Source: Herbiconiux sp. A18JL235
Lineage (GTDB): Bacteria; Actinomycetota; Actinomycetes; Actinomycetales; Microbacteriaceae
Reading direction: 5' to 3'
NCBI RefSeq assembly: GCF_040939305.1
Contig: NZ_CP162511.1
Coordinates: 2,418,001-2,482,000, forward strand
DNA length: 64,000 nucleotides
Positions 8,442-17,267 of this stretch are shown here, piece after piece (the stretch's first letter is position 1; every line of letters starts with the position of its first letter). The position numbers and the translations under genes are program-made. The notes under the pieces are model-generated. The model made no database searches and had not been told where the DNA came from. It saw nothing but the letters and a program-made list of their open reading frames with translations.

Positions 8442-8447
8442 AGCCTA
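8442..8447 (-). promoter_or_regulatory. -10 box TAGGCT for the aldo/keto reductase
   Basis: On the minus strand TAGGCT is followed by six bases and then ATG 8435. The box overlaps the stop codon of the upstream gene on the same strand. Confidence 0.45.
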
Positions 8448-8897
8448 TTCCGCGGGCCCGACATCGCTACCGGGCTCGGCGACCAGGCTCTGCACGATGA
8501 GATCGAGGAGCGCCTCGCCGTAGGCGTCGGCAGCACTCTCCGCCTCGTAAACCCGTCTGGTGCCGCGCACCGTGGCCGTGACGAGGAACCGCGGGGGGTC
8601 GTCGCCGCGATCGATCTCGAGGCTGTGGAAGCCGTCGCGGAGGAGTTCGCGCAGCTGGTCTTCCCGCGGCAGCCACAGCGTATCGGCGAGCGCGACGGAG
8701 TCGAGCGCCCACTCGGTGGTGCCGTTGAAGCCGATGAGCGTCCCTGTGGGGTACTCGTGCACGTCGACGGTCATCTCGCTGACGGTGTACACCTCACCGT
8801 CGCCCTCCGCCGACTCCACGACGAAGCCGTCCTGCGAACGCGGGTGCCAGCGCAGCCCGGCGGTGCGGAGCGCCCTGGCCAGCTCGATCGAGATCAT
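8445..8897 (-). CDS. Conserved hypothetical protein (often mislabelled CpaE)
   Basis: A 150-residue soluble protein, compact and acidic, with no membrane segment and no P-loop. Characteristic stretches are G-T-L-I-G-F-N-G-T-T-E-W-A-L-D-S and W-L-P-R-E-D-Q-L-R-E-L-L. From memory, relatives in Microbacteriaceae are sometimes annotated as pilus assembly protein CpaE, but the deviant Walker motif that defines CpaE is absent, so I do not transfer that name. ATG 8897 is used because an upstream extension would run into the divergent amine oxidase gene. Function unknown. Confidence 0.75.
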   Translation of the reverse strand: MISIELARALRTAGLRWHPRSQDGFVVESAEGDGEVYTVSEMTVDVHEYPTGTLIGFNGTTEWALDSVALADTLWLPREDQLRELLRDGFHSLEIDRGDDPPRFLVTATVRGTRRVYEAESAADAYGEALLDLIVQSLVAEPGSDVGPAE

Positions 8898-9037
8898 CTG
8901 CCCATCATTCCAGCGCCGGGCGCACTCGTCGCAGCGAATCCCCCGAGCGTTGGATAACGTGGAGACACTCCACATCGCGGGGAGCATCCGGCACCGCGCG
9001 AGGAGCACGAGGCGAGAACGGCAGCACGGCAGTGGAC

Positions 9038-10507
9038 ATGGAACGGCGCACCTTCCTGGCGGGAGCGCTCTCGGCTGCGACCCTCGCCACACTTTCCGCG
9101 TGCGTTCCCGAGCAGCCCCTGCCCACCCCGAGCATCACACCGACGGTGGGGCCCCTCTCCCCCGTTCCCGCCCCGGCGGCGTATCTGCGCAGCGCCTGGG
9201 CCGACGACCCGTTCTCGCTCGGCTCGTTCAGCATGACTCCCGTCGGTGCCGACCCCGGCGACCGCGCCACGCTCCGCGAGCCGGTGCGGGGCAGGGTGTT
9301 CTTCGCCGGAGAGGCGACCTCGACGGAGTTCCCCGGCACGGTCGTCGGTGCCGCGCGCTCGGGAGAGGCCGCCGCGGCATCGGTGGTGGCCGTCGGCGAT
9401 CCTGGCGAACGGATCGCCGTGATCGGCGCGGGCCTCGCGGGTGCGACAGCCGCCCGCGACCTCACCGCCGCTGGTTTCGACGTCGTGGTTGTCGAGGCCC
9501 GTGACCGCATCGGCGGTCGCATCGACACCCGAGACGAGACGGGCTGGCCGTTCCCCGTGGAACTCGGCGCCGCATCCGTCACCGGCACGGGTCTCGACGA
9601 GCTGCTCACCGCCTCCGACGTCGACACCCTCACCCTCGACGCCAGCGCGGAGCTGCGCACGGAGGACGGCACGGTCGTCGCACCGTCGACCGTCGGCCCG
9701 GATGCGGTGGCCACCGCAGTCGCCTGGGCGAAGGCTCAGGAGACCGACACCTCGCTGGCCTCCGCCCTCGCTGAGTCGGGTGCCCTCGCCTCGGTGTCGC
9801 CCACGACGACGCCCGGCGCCGGCCCCGACGGCGGAGGACCGCTAGCTCCCGACGAGGCCCTGACGCAGTATCTCGACACGACCATCGCCAGCCGGTACGG
9901 CGCCGGTCCGTTCGCGCTCTCGGCCTCCTACGGTCTCGACAAGCCGGGTCTCGTCGACGGCACCGGTCTCGTGGTGGGAGGTCTCGGCACCCTGGTGAAC
10001 GAGTGCCTGAAGGGGCTCGACGTGCTGCTGTCGAGCACGGTCATCCGCATCGGCTACGACGACGACGGCGCGAGCCTCCGCCTCGGCACCGGCGAGTCGC
10101 TCTCGGTCGACCGGGTCGTGGTGACGGTGCCGCTCGGTGTGCTGCAGGCCGAGACCATCGAGTTCGCACCGGTGCTGCCCGAGGCGAGCGGAACGGCGAT
10201 CGCGCGGCTCGGCATGGGGAGGCTCGAGCAGCTCTGGCTGCGCTTCGACGAGCCGTTCTGGTCGACGGAGGCCACCGTGCTCTCGGTCGTCGACGACACC
10301 TCGGTGATCGCCGAGTGGATCAACCTGCTGCCCTCCACCGGACAGGCGATCCTCATCGGCCTCACCGCAGCCGATGACGTCTCAGTCACCTCGAAGCTCG
10401 GCGACTCCGAGTTCGTCGAGGCGGCGCTGGCCACTCTGGGGCCTTTCGTCGACGAGACGATCGGTGCCACGCCGACACCGGCCACCACCCCCACCGCGGT
10501 GCCCTGA
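9038..10507 (+). CDS. Exported FAD amine oxidase with permuted domain order
   Basis: A 489-residue flavoprotein of the monoamine oxidase family. The N-terminus is a Tat-type lipoprotein signal: E-R-R-T-F-L-A-G, then lipobox L-S-A-C (Cys about 22), so the enzyme should be exported folded with FAD and anchored outside. Unusually, the block that normally ends amine oxidases (W-A-D-D-P-F-S-L-G-S-F-S, then F-F-A-G-E-A-T-S and G-T-V-V-G-A-A-R-S-G) is at about residues 50-112, in front of the FAD-binding Rossmann start (V-I-G-A-G-L-A-G, about 128-135, and E-A-R-D-R-I-G-G-R, about 153-161). The C-terminus stops at A-L-A-T-L-G-P-F plus a Thr/Pro tail and lacks that block. GTG 9032 is an alternative start. 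Substrate unknown. Confidence 0.85.
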   Translation: MERRTFLAGALSAATLATLSACVPEQPLPTPSITPTVGPLSPVPAPAAYLRSAWADDPFSLGSFSMTPVGADPGDRATLREPVRGRVFFAGEATSTEFPGTVVGAARSGEAAAASVVAVGDPGERIAVIGAGLAGATAARDLTAAGFDVVVVEARDRIGGRIDTRDETGWPFPVELGAASVTGTGLDELLTASDVDTLTLDASAELRTEDGTVVAPSTVGPDAVATAVAWAKAQETDTSLASALAESGALASVSPTTTPGAGPDGGGPLAPDEALTQYLDTTIASRYGAGPFALSASYGLDKPGLVDGTGLVVGGLGTLVNECLKGLDVLLSSTVIRIGYDDDGASLRLGTGESLSVDRVVVTVPLGVLQAETIEFAPVLPEASGTAIARLGMGRLEQLWLRFDEPFWSTEATVLSVVDDTSVIAEWINLLPSTGQAILIGLTAADDVSVTSKLGDSEFVEAALATLGPFVDETIGATPTPATTPTAVP

Positions 10508-11120
10508 CGGGCTGCAGCCGCGAGAGCGCGACGAGCGCGGCCATGATCCCCGAGAACAGGGCGAGGGCGATGCCGCAGTAGAGCCCGAACTCCCCCGGCC
10601 CGCTCACCTGGTCGGGGTCGAGGAAGAAGTAGGGGTACCAGCGCACGAGCCTGCCGCGGATGAGCGTGAAGACCCCCCACACCACGGGGAAGCAGAGCAC
10701 GATCGCGGCAGTGCGCCAGCGCAGGCGCACGCGACCCACGCCGACGACCCAGTCGACGATGAGATAGGCGGGGATGACGAAGTGCAGCACCTGGCTCGAC
10801 CAGGGCACCTCGATGCGGTACTGATGGCTGCCCGCCTGCGACACGATGAGGGCGAACACGATGCCCGAGACGATCACGTAGGTGGTGATGATCGCCCGAA
10901 AACTCACCAGGAGGCGCCCCACGACGTGACCGCGCAGCAGCAACACCCCTGAGGTGCCGAGCACCACGACGTTGGCGAGGTTGCTCTGAAAGGTGAAGTA
11001 GCTGAAGTAGTTCTCGGCCGAGAAGGTGCTGAAGCCGAGCACGTAGTCGAAGTCGAAGACGAGCGCTGTGGCCCCGAGGGCAGCGACCAGCAGGCGCGCC
11101 ACCCCGAACACTCGTCGCAC
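10386..11120 (-). CDS. Pr6Pr-family six-helix membrane protein
   Basis: A 244-residue protein with about six transmembrane helices and conserved loops Y-F-S-Y-F-T-F-Q-S-N-L, H-F-V-I-P-A-Y-L-I-V-D-W and Y-F-F-L-D-P. These match the Pr6Pr/FAR-17a-AIG1-like family of predicted six-span proteins, whose bacterial role is unknown. GTG 11120 has GAGGAG upstream. The last 40 or so residues are Arg/Trp/Pro-rich and lie within a 122-base antisense overlap with the amine oxidase gene, so the C-terminal tail may be poorly conserved. Divergent from the hydrolase at 11211. Confidence 0.82.
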   Translation of the reverse strand: MRRVFGVARLLVAALGATALVFDFDYVLGFSTFSAENYFSYFTFQSNLANVVVLGTSGVLLLRGHVVGRLLVSFRAIITTYVIVSGIVFALIVSQAGSHQYRIEVPWSSQVLHFVIPAYLIVDWVVGVGRVRLRWRTAAIVLCFPVVWGVFTLIRGRLVRWYPYFFLDPDQVSGPGEFGLYCGIALALFSGIMAALVALSRLQPVRAPRWGWWPVSAWHRSSRRRKAPEWPAPPRRTRSRRASR

Positions 11121-11210
11121 CCGCGTTCCGCTCCTCGTCGTCGTCCGTCTACGCTATCTCGTCGCCGGAGCACCCCGATCCGGCGACGGGGGCGGCTCCG
11201 AAGACCCTGC

Positions 11211-12236
11211 ATGACCCGGCGTGCATCACCCGGTGCGCCTTCGCGCGTACCGGCCGACGTCGACGGCGCGCCCGAGCGGGAACCTTACGCCCCTTACGGC
11301 CTCACCGCCGACTCCACGGCGCTCGGGTTCGAGACCCGCGTGTCGATCACCCGCGTCGGGCCGGTGTCGGCCCGGCTGCACCGGACCCCCTCACCCGACG
11401 GCGACGGCGACGGCGACGGCACGGAGCATCGGGTGGTGACGCTCCTCCTCCACGGCGCCGCGGGCTCCTGGACGACGTGGACCCCCCTCCTCGCCGAGCT
11501 CGACCGGCGCGACGCCGCGATCTCCGACGTCGTGGCGCTCGACCTGCCGGGGTGGGGCGACAGCACCGCATTCCACCCCGACGCAGGGATCGACGACGTC
11601 GCCGGCGCCACCGTCGACCTGATGCGCTCGCTCGGCTACTCGAGCTGGCACGTCGTCGGTCACTCGCTGGGTGCCTTCATCGCCCTCCATCTCGCCGCCA
11701 CCGAGCCCGAGGCGACGGCCTCCGCCTCCCTCGTCTCCCCCGCCACCTTCACCGTGGCCGAGGTGGCACGCCGGCCGCTGCGCGCCGCCGGCCGCAGCCC
11801 CGCCTTCGCCGGACTGCTCACGGTGATGCGCGCCTTCGCCCCCTTCGGGCGCGCCGCATCGCGCGTGCTCTCGTCGCTCCGGCGTGCTCGTCTGCTGGGC
11901 CCCGTCGTCGCTCCGCTGTTCGCGCACCCCCGGCTCGTCCCCGACTCGGTCGTCGCTGCGCTCGCGGACGAGGTGCGACCGGCTGCCTTCGTGCGGGCTG
12001 CCCGCATCGCCGCCGCCTACGACCTCGAGGACTCGTGGTCGCGCATCCGCTGCCCGGTGCGATCGGTGCGGGGAGCCGCCGACGTGTTCGCGGGAGAACA
12101 CGACGACCGGATGCTCGCGCGGGTCGTGCGCGACGTCACGGTCACCGTGATCCCCTCGGCGGGGCACTTCGCCCACATCGAGGCACCTCAGGCGGTGGCG
12201 ACCGCGCTGCTGCCGGCGTTCTCCCCGCGCTCGTAG
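11211..12236 (+). CDS. Alpha/beta-fold hydrolase
   Basis: A 341-residue hydrolase. It shows the oxyanion segment H-G-A-A-G-S (81-86), the nucleophile elbow G-H-S-L-G-A (Ser152), a probable acid in R-G-A-A-D-V-F, and the catalytic His in A-G-H-F-A-H-I-E near the end. Between the strand pair is a cap region rich in Ala and Arg. The N-terminal 70 residues are polar and include an (Asp-Gly)4 run. The substrate is not predictable; lipid or ester substrates are usual. ATG 11211 has no clear ribosome site; a perfect eight-base-pair hairpin (11161-11168 with 11180-11187) lies just upstream. The 3' end overlaps ppk2 by 49 bases. Confidence 0.85.
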   Translation: MTRRASPGAPSRVPADVDGAPEREPYAPYGLTADSTALGFETRVSITRVGPVSARLHRTPSPDGDGDGDGTEHRVVTLLLHGAAGSWTTWTPLLAELDRRDAAISDVVALDLPGWGDSTAFHPDAGIDDVAGATVDLMRSLGYSSWHVVGHSLGAFIALHLAATEPEATASASLVSPATFTVAEVARRPLRAAGRSPAFAGLLTVMRAFAPFGRAASRVLSSLRRARLLGPVVAPLFAHPRLVPDSVVAALADEVRPAAFVRAARIAAAYDLEDSWSRIRCPVRSVRGAADVFAGEHDDRMLARVVRDVTVTVIPSAGHFAHIEAPQAVATALLPAFSPRS

Positions 12237-13120
12237 ACCGATTCCGCGGAGCCCACGACAAGCGGGTCCGGGGTGCCGACGATATCGTCGTCGCGCTCGG
12301 CGTAGGGGAAGCGGTGCAGCACGTGGCGCATGGCCTCGAGCCGTGCGCGCTTCTTGTCGTTGCTCTTCACCACCGTCCACGGCGCCTCGGGCGTATCGGT
12401 GGCTGAGAACATCGCCTCCTTCGCGACGGTGTACGAGTCCCACTTGTCGAGCGAGGCGATGTCCATCGGCGAGAGCTTCCACTGCCGCACCGGGTCGACC
12501 TGCCGGATGGCGAAGCGGGTGAGCTGCTCGCTCTTCGACACCGAGAACCAGAGCTTCACGACATCGGTGCCGTCTTGGACGAGCATCCGTTCGAAGGCCG
12601 GCGCCTGCAGCAGGAAGCGGGCGTACTGGTCGTCGGTGCAGAAGCCCATCACCCGCTCCACCCCCGAGCGGTTGTACCAGGAGCGATCGAAGAGCACGAT
12701 CTCGCCGGCGGCGGGGAGGTGCGCCACGTAGCGCTGGAAGTACCACTCCGTACTCTCGCGCTCGGTGGGCTTCTCGAGGGCCACCACCCGGGCCCCGCGC
12801 GGGTTCAGGTGCTCGGTGAAGCGCTTGATGGTGCCGCCCTTGCCTGCGGCGTCGCGGCCCTCGAAGACGATGACCAGACGGCGGCCCTCCGCCTTGATCC
12901 AGTTCTGCAGCTTCAGCAGCTCGATCTGCAGCAGGCGTTTGGTGAGCTCGTACTCGTCGCGGTCGAGGCGGTGGCCGTAGGGGTAGCCCTCGCGCCAGGT
13001 GTCGACGATCTCCCCGTTGCGGTCGACCAGCACGGGGTCGTCGTCGTCGTCGGTGTCGACGACGACGTAGCCGAGCATGTCGTTCAGGTCGACCGGTGAG
13101 GTCTCGGGTTCGGCGGGCAT
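12188..13120 (-). CDS. ppk2: Polyphosphate kinase 2
   Basis: A 310-residue PPK2 enzyme, which moves phosphate between inorganic polyphosphate and nucleotides. Walker A is G-R-D-A-A-G-K-G-G (88-96); the Walker B/lid region is F-D-R-S-W-Y-N-R (Asp145). The single-domain length fits the class that phosphorylates nucleoside diphosphates. The N-terminus has an acidic run of five Asp (24-28). ATG 13120 follows GAGGAG at ideal spacing; an upstream open extension is rejected because it would overlap the LuxR gene antisense or in other frames. Convergent with the hydrolase gene. Confidence 0.93.
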   Translation of the reverse strand: MPAEPETSPVDLNDMLGYVVVDTDDDDDPVLVDRNGEIVDTWREGYPYGHRLDRDEYELTKRLLQIELLKLQNWIKAEGRRLVIVFEGRDAAGKGGTIKRFTEHLNPRGARVVALEKPTERESTEWYFQRYVAHLPAAGEIVLFDRSWYNRSGVERVMGFCTDDQYARFLLQAPAFERMLVQDGTDVVKLWFSVSKSEQLTRFAIRQVDPVRQWKLSPMDIASLDKWDSYTVAKEAMFSATDTPEAPWTVVKSNDKKRARLEAMRHVLHRFPYAERDDDIVGTPDPLVVGSAESVYERGENAGSSAVATA

Positions 13121-13209
13121 CGGTTCTCCTCGTCGCGGGTGCGCCGCGACGAGCTCGGCACGGCGTGAGGAGTCTGGACGAACTGAGGGTCCGCGAACCG
13201 GACCCGCGG

Positions 13210-16161
13210 TTAACGCGCGGTGAACGAGCGGGCGAGGAAGGCCGCCTCGGTGCGGGTCGAGGTGTTCGTCTTGCGCAGGATGTTCGAGACGTGGACGCTC
13301 GCTGTCTTGACGCTGATGAACAACGTCTCGGCGATCTGGCGGTTGCTGAGGCCCTGGGCGAGCAGGTCGAGCACCTGACGCTCGCGGTCGGTGAGATCGT
13401 CTTCGACCGTGCGCACGGCTGCCCCACCACCAGAAGCGCCACCACCGCCAGCCGCCCCACCGACCGGACGCACGAGCCCCACCCGTCGCTCGAGGTCGTC
13501 GACGCGGCGCACGACGAGGCCGAGCCCGATCGTCTCGGCGGCGAGGCGTGCCCGTTCGGCGACGACCCGGGCCGCCGCGCGGTCGGAGGCTCCCGCCAGC
13601 GCCTCGGCGAGCCGGAGCAGTGCGTAGGGCTGCACCTGCGCGGGAACCCCGGGGCCACCGGCGGCGTCGACTGCCGCCTCCCACAGCCCGCAGTCGTCGC
13701 CCCGGTGCCGCTCCCCGCCCACCTCAGCGGCGATGACCGCGAGGTAGGCGGGAGCGGTCGGCCACTCCGCGACGTCGGCGCTCCACGCTGCGACGCGCTG
13801 CTCGAGCTCGCCGAGGTCGACGTCGGTGCCCGGCCCCAGTCGATCCGACCCGCCGCGCGCCGCCCCGATGACGCGCGCGGCGGTCGCGAGCAGCGGCAGG
13901 TCGTAGGGCGGGAAGGTTCGCACTCTCCCTGGCGCGAGAAGCGGTTCCAGCTCGCGCCAGGCGGCTGAGACGTCTCCTCCGGCCAGGGCGATCTCGGCAG
14001 CGACACGGGCGAGGCCGAGCCGCGACTGGGCGTCGATGCGCAACTGGAGGCCGAGGGCGGCGCGCCACGAGCGGAGAAGTCGCTCGGCGAGCTGCAGCTC
14101 CCCCGACCACAGCGTGGCTTCGAGCTTGATGCGCTGCAGGTGCGCGCTGAAGCCGATGGGCGGATCGAGTTCGAGCGCCCGGTCGAGCACCGCCTCGGCC
14201 TTCTGCGTCTGACCGAGGGCGAACAGCGGGGCGACGACGTTGGAGAGCAGGATGGCGCCCGACGTGCGTTCGACCCCGCGCTCGCGCGCTCGCGCGGCCC
14301 CGGCCTCGGCGATGCGCACCGCCTCGTCGAAGCGCCCGAGCAGGTACATCGCGTCGGAGAGGTTCACCTGGTGACGCAGCTCCGCCGAGTCGTTGCCGCC
14401 GGCGAGCTCGCCGGCGAGCTGCAGATCGGCGAGGCCGTCGTCGACCCGGCCGAGGCAGAGCTTCGAGAAGCCACGGATGTTCGCGGCCACCGACATGCGG
14501 GCTTTCGACCCCACGTGGTCGGCCTCGGCGAAGGCGTCGTCGGCGGTGCGCACGGCGTCGGCGAACCGGGCGTCGAGCATGAGGCGGGCGGCGAGCTCAC
14601 CCAGCACGTTGGCCCGCAGCACGCTGCGTTCCGTGCCCCCGATGACCTCGAGCGCCTGCCGCAGGAGTTCGACCGAGCCCGACTGCCCCAGGTTGGCGAG
14701 GTACGACGCCTTGTCCCGCAGCAGTCGGGCGTACACGTCGGGCGACCCGGCGCTGTCGCAGGCGGTGAGCGCTTCGTCGACGAGAGCGATGGCACGCTCG
14801 CTCTCGCCGGCGTTGCGCAGCGTGTAGGCGGTCTCGCCCAGCAGGTCGACGCGGCTTCGGCCGGCGAGCCGCTCGGCGTCGGGAACACGCGGCCACAGCT
14901 CGAGCGCGCGTTCGCCCATGAGCGCCGCCGTGGAGTTGGCGAAGGCACCGCGGGCCTGATCCATCGCCGTGAGCGAGGCGCTGAACGCCGCCTCGAGGTT
15001 GTGCGCAGCCATCCAGTGGTAAGAGACGGCACTGGCGTCGACCCGCGACCCGCCTTGACGCCCCTCGAGCGCCTCGGCATAGCGGGTGTGGAAGCGCATG
15101 CGCTCACCGGGGAGCAGCTCGTCGTGCACGGCCTCGCGCACGAGGGCGTGCCGGAAGGCGTAGGCGGTGTCGTCGACGACGAGCACGCGCGCCTGCACGG
15201 CCTCCCGCGCCGCGTCGTCGATGGTGGCGGCGTCGTCGTCGCTCACGGCGGAGAACAGCTCGTGCTCGACCCGGGCGCCGCCGGCGGCGAGCAGACGGAG
15301 GAAGCGCTGCGCGGGTTCGCTGAGGGTCTCGTAGCGGGCGAGGAGGATGTCACGGAGGGTGTCGGGCAGCGCGTCGACGGTGTCGAACTCGCAGCCGAGG
15401 ATCTCCTCGATGAAGAACGGCACCCCGTCGGTGCGCTGCACCACGACGGTGAGGTCGGCGGCGCCGAGCGGGCTCCCCAGGAGAGCCGTCGAGAGCTGCC
15501 GCACCTGACGTCTCGTCAGCCGCGGCAGCTCGCGCCGGGAGACCCTCCGGCTGCGGTCGAGCTCGGGAATCCAGCTGCGCAGTGGATGGCCCCGGCCCAG
15601 CTCGTCGCTTCGATAGGTGACGACGAACAGCACACGTGCGCTCTCGAGCACCCGGACGAGGAAGCGGAGGAGGGCGAGCGTGGCGCTGTCGGCCCAGTGC
15701 AGGTCTTCGACGACGACCACGAGCGGGTGCGCGCTCGAGACCCCGCCGAGAACCCCCGCCACCGCGTCGTACAGCCGGTCGGCACCGCCTCGGGCCGCAG
15801 CCGCGGGATCGTCGGCGACGGGTGCGAGTTCGGGCATCAGCACGCTCAGGGCTTCGGCGGCCGCGCCCGCCGCCTCGCGCACCGCATCGACACCGACCGC
15901 GCCCACCAGTGCGCGCAAGACCGCGACCACGGGGGCGTAGGGCGGAGCATCCCGGTCGAGGTCGATGCACTGGCCGCGCAGCACGAGGGTGTCGGCCGGC
16001 ACCGAGGCGAGGAACTCGGCCACCAGCCTGGTCTTGCCGATGCCGGCCTCACCGCTCACCACCACGGTGCGGGTGTTCGCCGCCCTCGCATCGGCGAGAG
16101 CACCGACGAGCGATTCCAGGTCGTTCTCGCGCCCGACGAGCGAGGGACTGGTGCTCTGCAT
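13210..16161 (-). CDS. Large ATP-binding LuxR-family (LAL) regulator
   Basis: A 983-residue regulator. The N-terminus is an AAA/STAND-type ATPase: Walker A G-E-A-G-I-G-K-T (37-44) and Walker B V-V-V-E-D-L-H-W-A-D (about 147-156). The middle (about 300-880) is helical TPR-like, and residues about 915-983 form a LuxR helix-turn-helix: L-T-D-R-E-R-Q-V-L-D-L-L, then Q-G-L-S-N-R-Q-I-A. Such proteins bind ATP and an inducer and activate nearby genes; the inducer is unknown. There is a Gly/Ala-rich hinge before the HTH. It starts two bases after the stop of the small upstream gene, which suggests coupled translation. Confidence 0.92.
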   Translation of the reverse strand: MQSTSPSLVGRENDLESLVGALADARAANTRTVVVSGEAGIGKTRLVAEFLASVPADTLVLRGQCIDLDRDAPPYAPVVAVLRALVGAVGVDAVREAAGAAAEALSVLMPELAPVADDPAAAARGGADRLYDAVAGVLGGVSSAHPLVVVVEDLHWADSATLALLRFLVRVLESARVLFVVTYRSDELGRGHPLRSWIPELDRSRRVSRRELPRLTRRQVRQLSTALLGSPLGAADLTVVVQRTDGVPFFIEEILGCEFDTVDALPDTLRDILLARYETLSEPAQRFLRLLAAGGARVEHELFSAVSDDDAATIDDAAREAVQARVLVVDDTAYAFRHALVREAVHDELLPGERMRFHTRYAEALEGRQGGSRVDASAVSYHWMAAHNLEAAFSASLTAMDQARGAFANSTAALMGERALELWPRVPDAERLAGRSRVDLLGETAYTLRNAGESERAIALVDEALTACDSAGSPDVYARLLRDKASYLANLGQSGSVELLRQALEVIGGTERSVLRANVLGELAARLMLDARFADAVRTADDAFAEADHVGSKARMSVAANIRGFSKLCLGRVDDGLADLQLAGELAGGNDSAELRHQVNLSDAMYLLGRFDEAVRIAEAGAARARERGVERTSGAILLSNVVAPLFALGQTQKAEAVLDRALELDPPIGFSAHLQRIKLEATLWSGELQLAERLLRSWRAALGLQLRIDAQSRLGLARVAAEIALAGGDVSAAWRELEPLLAPGRVRTFPPYDLPLLATAARVIGAARGGSDRLGPGTDVDLGELEQRVAAWSADVAEWPTAPAYLAVIAAEVGGERHRGDDCGLWEAAVDAAGGPGVPAQVQPYALLRLAEALAGASDRAAARVVAERARLAAETIGLGLVVRRVDDLERRVGLVRPVGGAAGGGGASGGGAAVRTVEDDLTDRERQVLDLLAQGLSNRQIAETLFISVKTASVHVSNILRKTNTSTRTEAAFLARSFTAR

Positions 16162-16163
16162 GC

Positions 16164-16385
16164 CTACATCGTGCCACCGGCCGCCGACATCCGGCGCGCG
16201 GCTCTGTGGGCGCCGTGGCGCGCTCTCGGCGACGGGGTGCGCCCACCCCGCGGCGCAGCCTGCGGCACCGCCGACGCGCCGTCCGCCTGCTGCCGCTCCG
16301 CCTGCATCCGGCGCCGCTCGAGCTCCTCGGTGAGGCGCTCGACCTCGGCCTCGTAGAGCCAGGGGAAGGAATACTCGCTGATCAT
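16164..16385 (-). CDS. Small protein upstream of the LuxR regulator
   Basis: A 73-residue open frame ending two bases before the LuxR-family start. It begins M-I-S-E-Y-S-F-P-W-L-Y-E-A-E-V-E-R-L and has a helical, charged first half likely to form a coiled coil (residues about 8-30), then an Arg/Pro/Ala-rich tail. No family recognised. Tight spacing to the regulator and codon use like the neighbours support it as a real, translationally coupled gene. GTG 16388 immediately before the ATG is an alternative start. Confidence 0.55.
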   Translation of the reverse strand: MISEYSFPWLYEAEVERLTEELERRRMQAERQQADGASAVPQAAPRGGRTPSPRARHGAHRAARRMSAAGGTM

Positions 16386-16503
16386 CACGGCGACCGCCGC
16401 CTCTCTCGTCTCGGTGGATCCGACGACTCGAGAGTGCGCTCTAAGACGGTGGGGCGGAATCGGGCAGACGCCTTATCCGCGACCTCAGAGAGAGGTTCGG
16501 TGA

Positions 16504-16539
16504 CCGCGCGGGTGTTGCCGCGCGGGTGTTGCCGCGCGG
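16504..16539. repeat. 14-bp tandem repeat carrying spaced CCGCGCGG palindromes
   Basis: CCGCGCGGGTGTTG occurs twice in tandem (16504-16517 and 16518-16531) and is followed by a third CCGCGCGG (16532-16539). The octamer is self-complementary, so three palindromes lie 14 bases apart, just downstream of the PadR gene. It may be a simple slippage product or a weak terminator. Confidence 0.5.
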
Positions 16540-16562
16540 CCGCTCTGTCAGCTCGGGCGGGC

Positions 16563-17207
16563 TCAGTCGGCGAGGATGAGGTACAGCGCGCGCCGCGCCT
16601 CGTCGAGCTTCTCGGTGGCCTGGGCGCGCTGCTCGTCGGTGGCGGCGAAGCGGAACTGCTTCACCACACCCATGAGCTTCGCGAGGCTGGTGTGGAACTC
16701 CGTCTCGGCGGCCGAGGTGCCCGCGGTGGCCTGCCACGCCTTGGCCAGCTCGTCGGCGTGATCGGCCACGTAGGCGCGGCCCGTGTCGCTCAGCTCGAAC
16801 TCGGTGCGGCGACCGTCGCCCGTGGCGACGATCAGCTCCTCGTCGACGAGCTGCTGAAGGGTGGGGTAGACCGAGCCGGGGCTCGGGCGCCAGACTCCCC
16901 CGGTCTTCTCGGCGATGGCCTTGATGAGGCCGTAGCCGTTGGAGGGCGCGTCGGCGAGCAAGGAGAGGATGGCGCTGCGCACGTCGCCGCGACTCGCGCG
17001 CTGGGGGCCGCGGGGGCCGAAGCCCGGGCCGAAACCGCCGAATCCGGGCCCGCCGGGGCCGAATCCGCCGGGGCCGAAGCCGGGGCCGCCGTGGCCACGC
17101 GGTCCGCGCTCGAAGCCGGCGAAGCGCTGGCGGCGGGCCGGCCGCTCGGCGCGGTCGTGATCGTGGTGGTGGTGCGGGAAAGAGGTGTCGTCGTTGATAC
17201 GTCGCAT
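16563..17207 (-). CDS. PadR-family repressor with Gly/Pro/Phe-rich N-terminal arm
   Basis: A 214-residue protein. Residues about 73-150 form a PadR winged helix (D-V-R-S-A-I-L-S-L-L, then G-Y-G-L-I-K-A-I and S-V-Y-P-T-L-Q-Q-L) and residues about 155-214 the helical dimer domain. The first 70 residues are disordered: a His run (H-H-H-H-D-H, 12-17) and a G-P-G-F-G-P-G-G repeat tract. PadR repressors respond to small aromatic or toxic compounds and usually control an efflux pump or themselves. No pump is adjacent, so autoregulation is the clearest inference. Two matching motifs lie upstream. Confidence 0.88.
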   Translation of the reverse strand: MRRINDDTSFPHHHHDHDRAERPARRQRFAGFERGPRGHGGPGFGPGGFGPGGPGFGGFGPGFGPRGPQRASRGDVRSAILSLLADAPSNGYGLIKAIAEKTGGVWRPSPGSVYPTLQQLVDEELIVATGDGRRTEFELSDTGRAYVADHADELAKAWQATAGTSAAETEFHTSLAKLMGVVKQFRFAATDEQRAQATEKLDEARRALYLILAD

Positions 17208-17267
17208 GATGCGTTCGCCTTTCTGTCGGTGTGAAATCCATGTCGCGATCGTTCGCGATGGATCAAC

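Noticed and set aside
8445..8897. Pilus assembly protein CpaE
   Set aside because: No deviant Walker A or receiver domain; too short.
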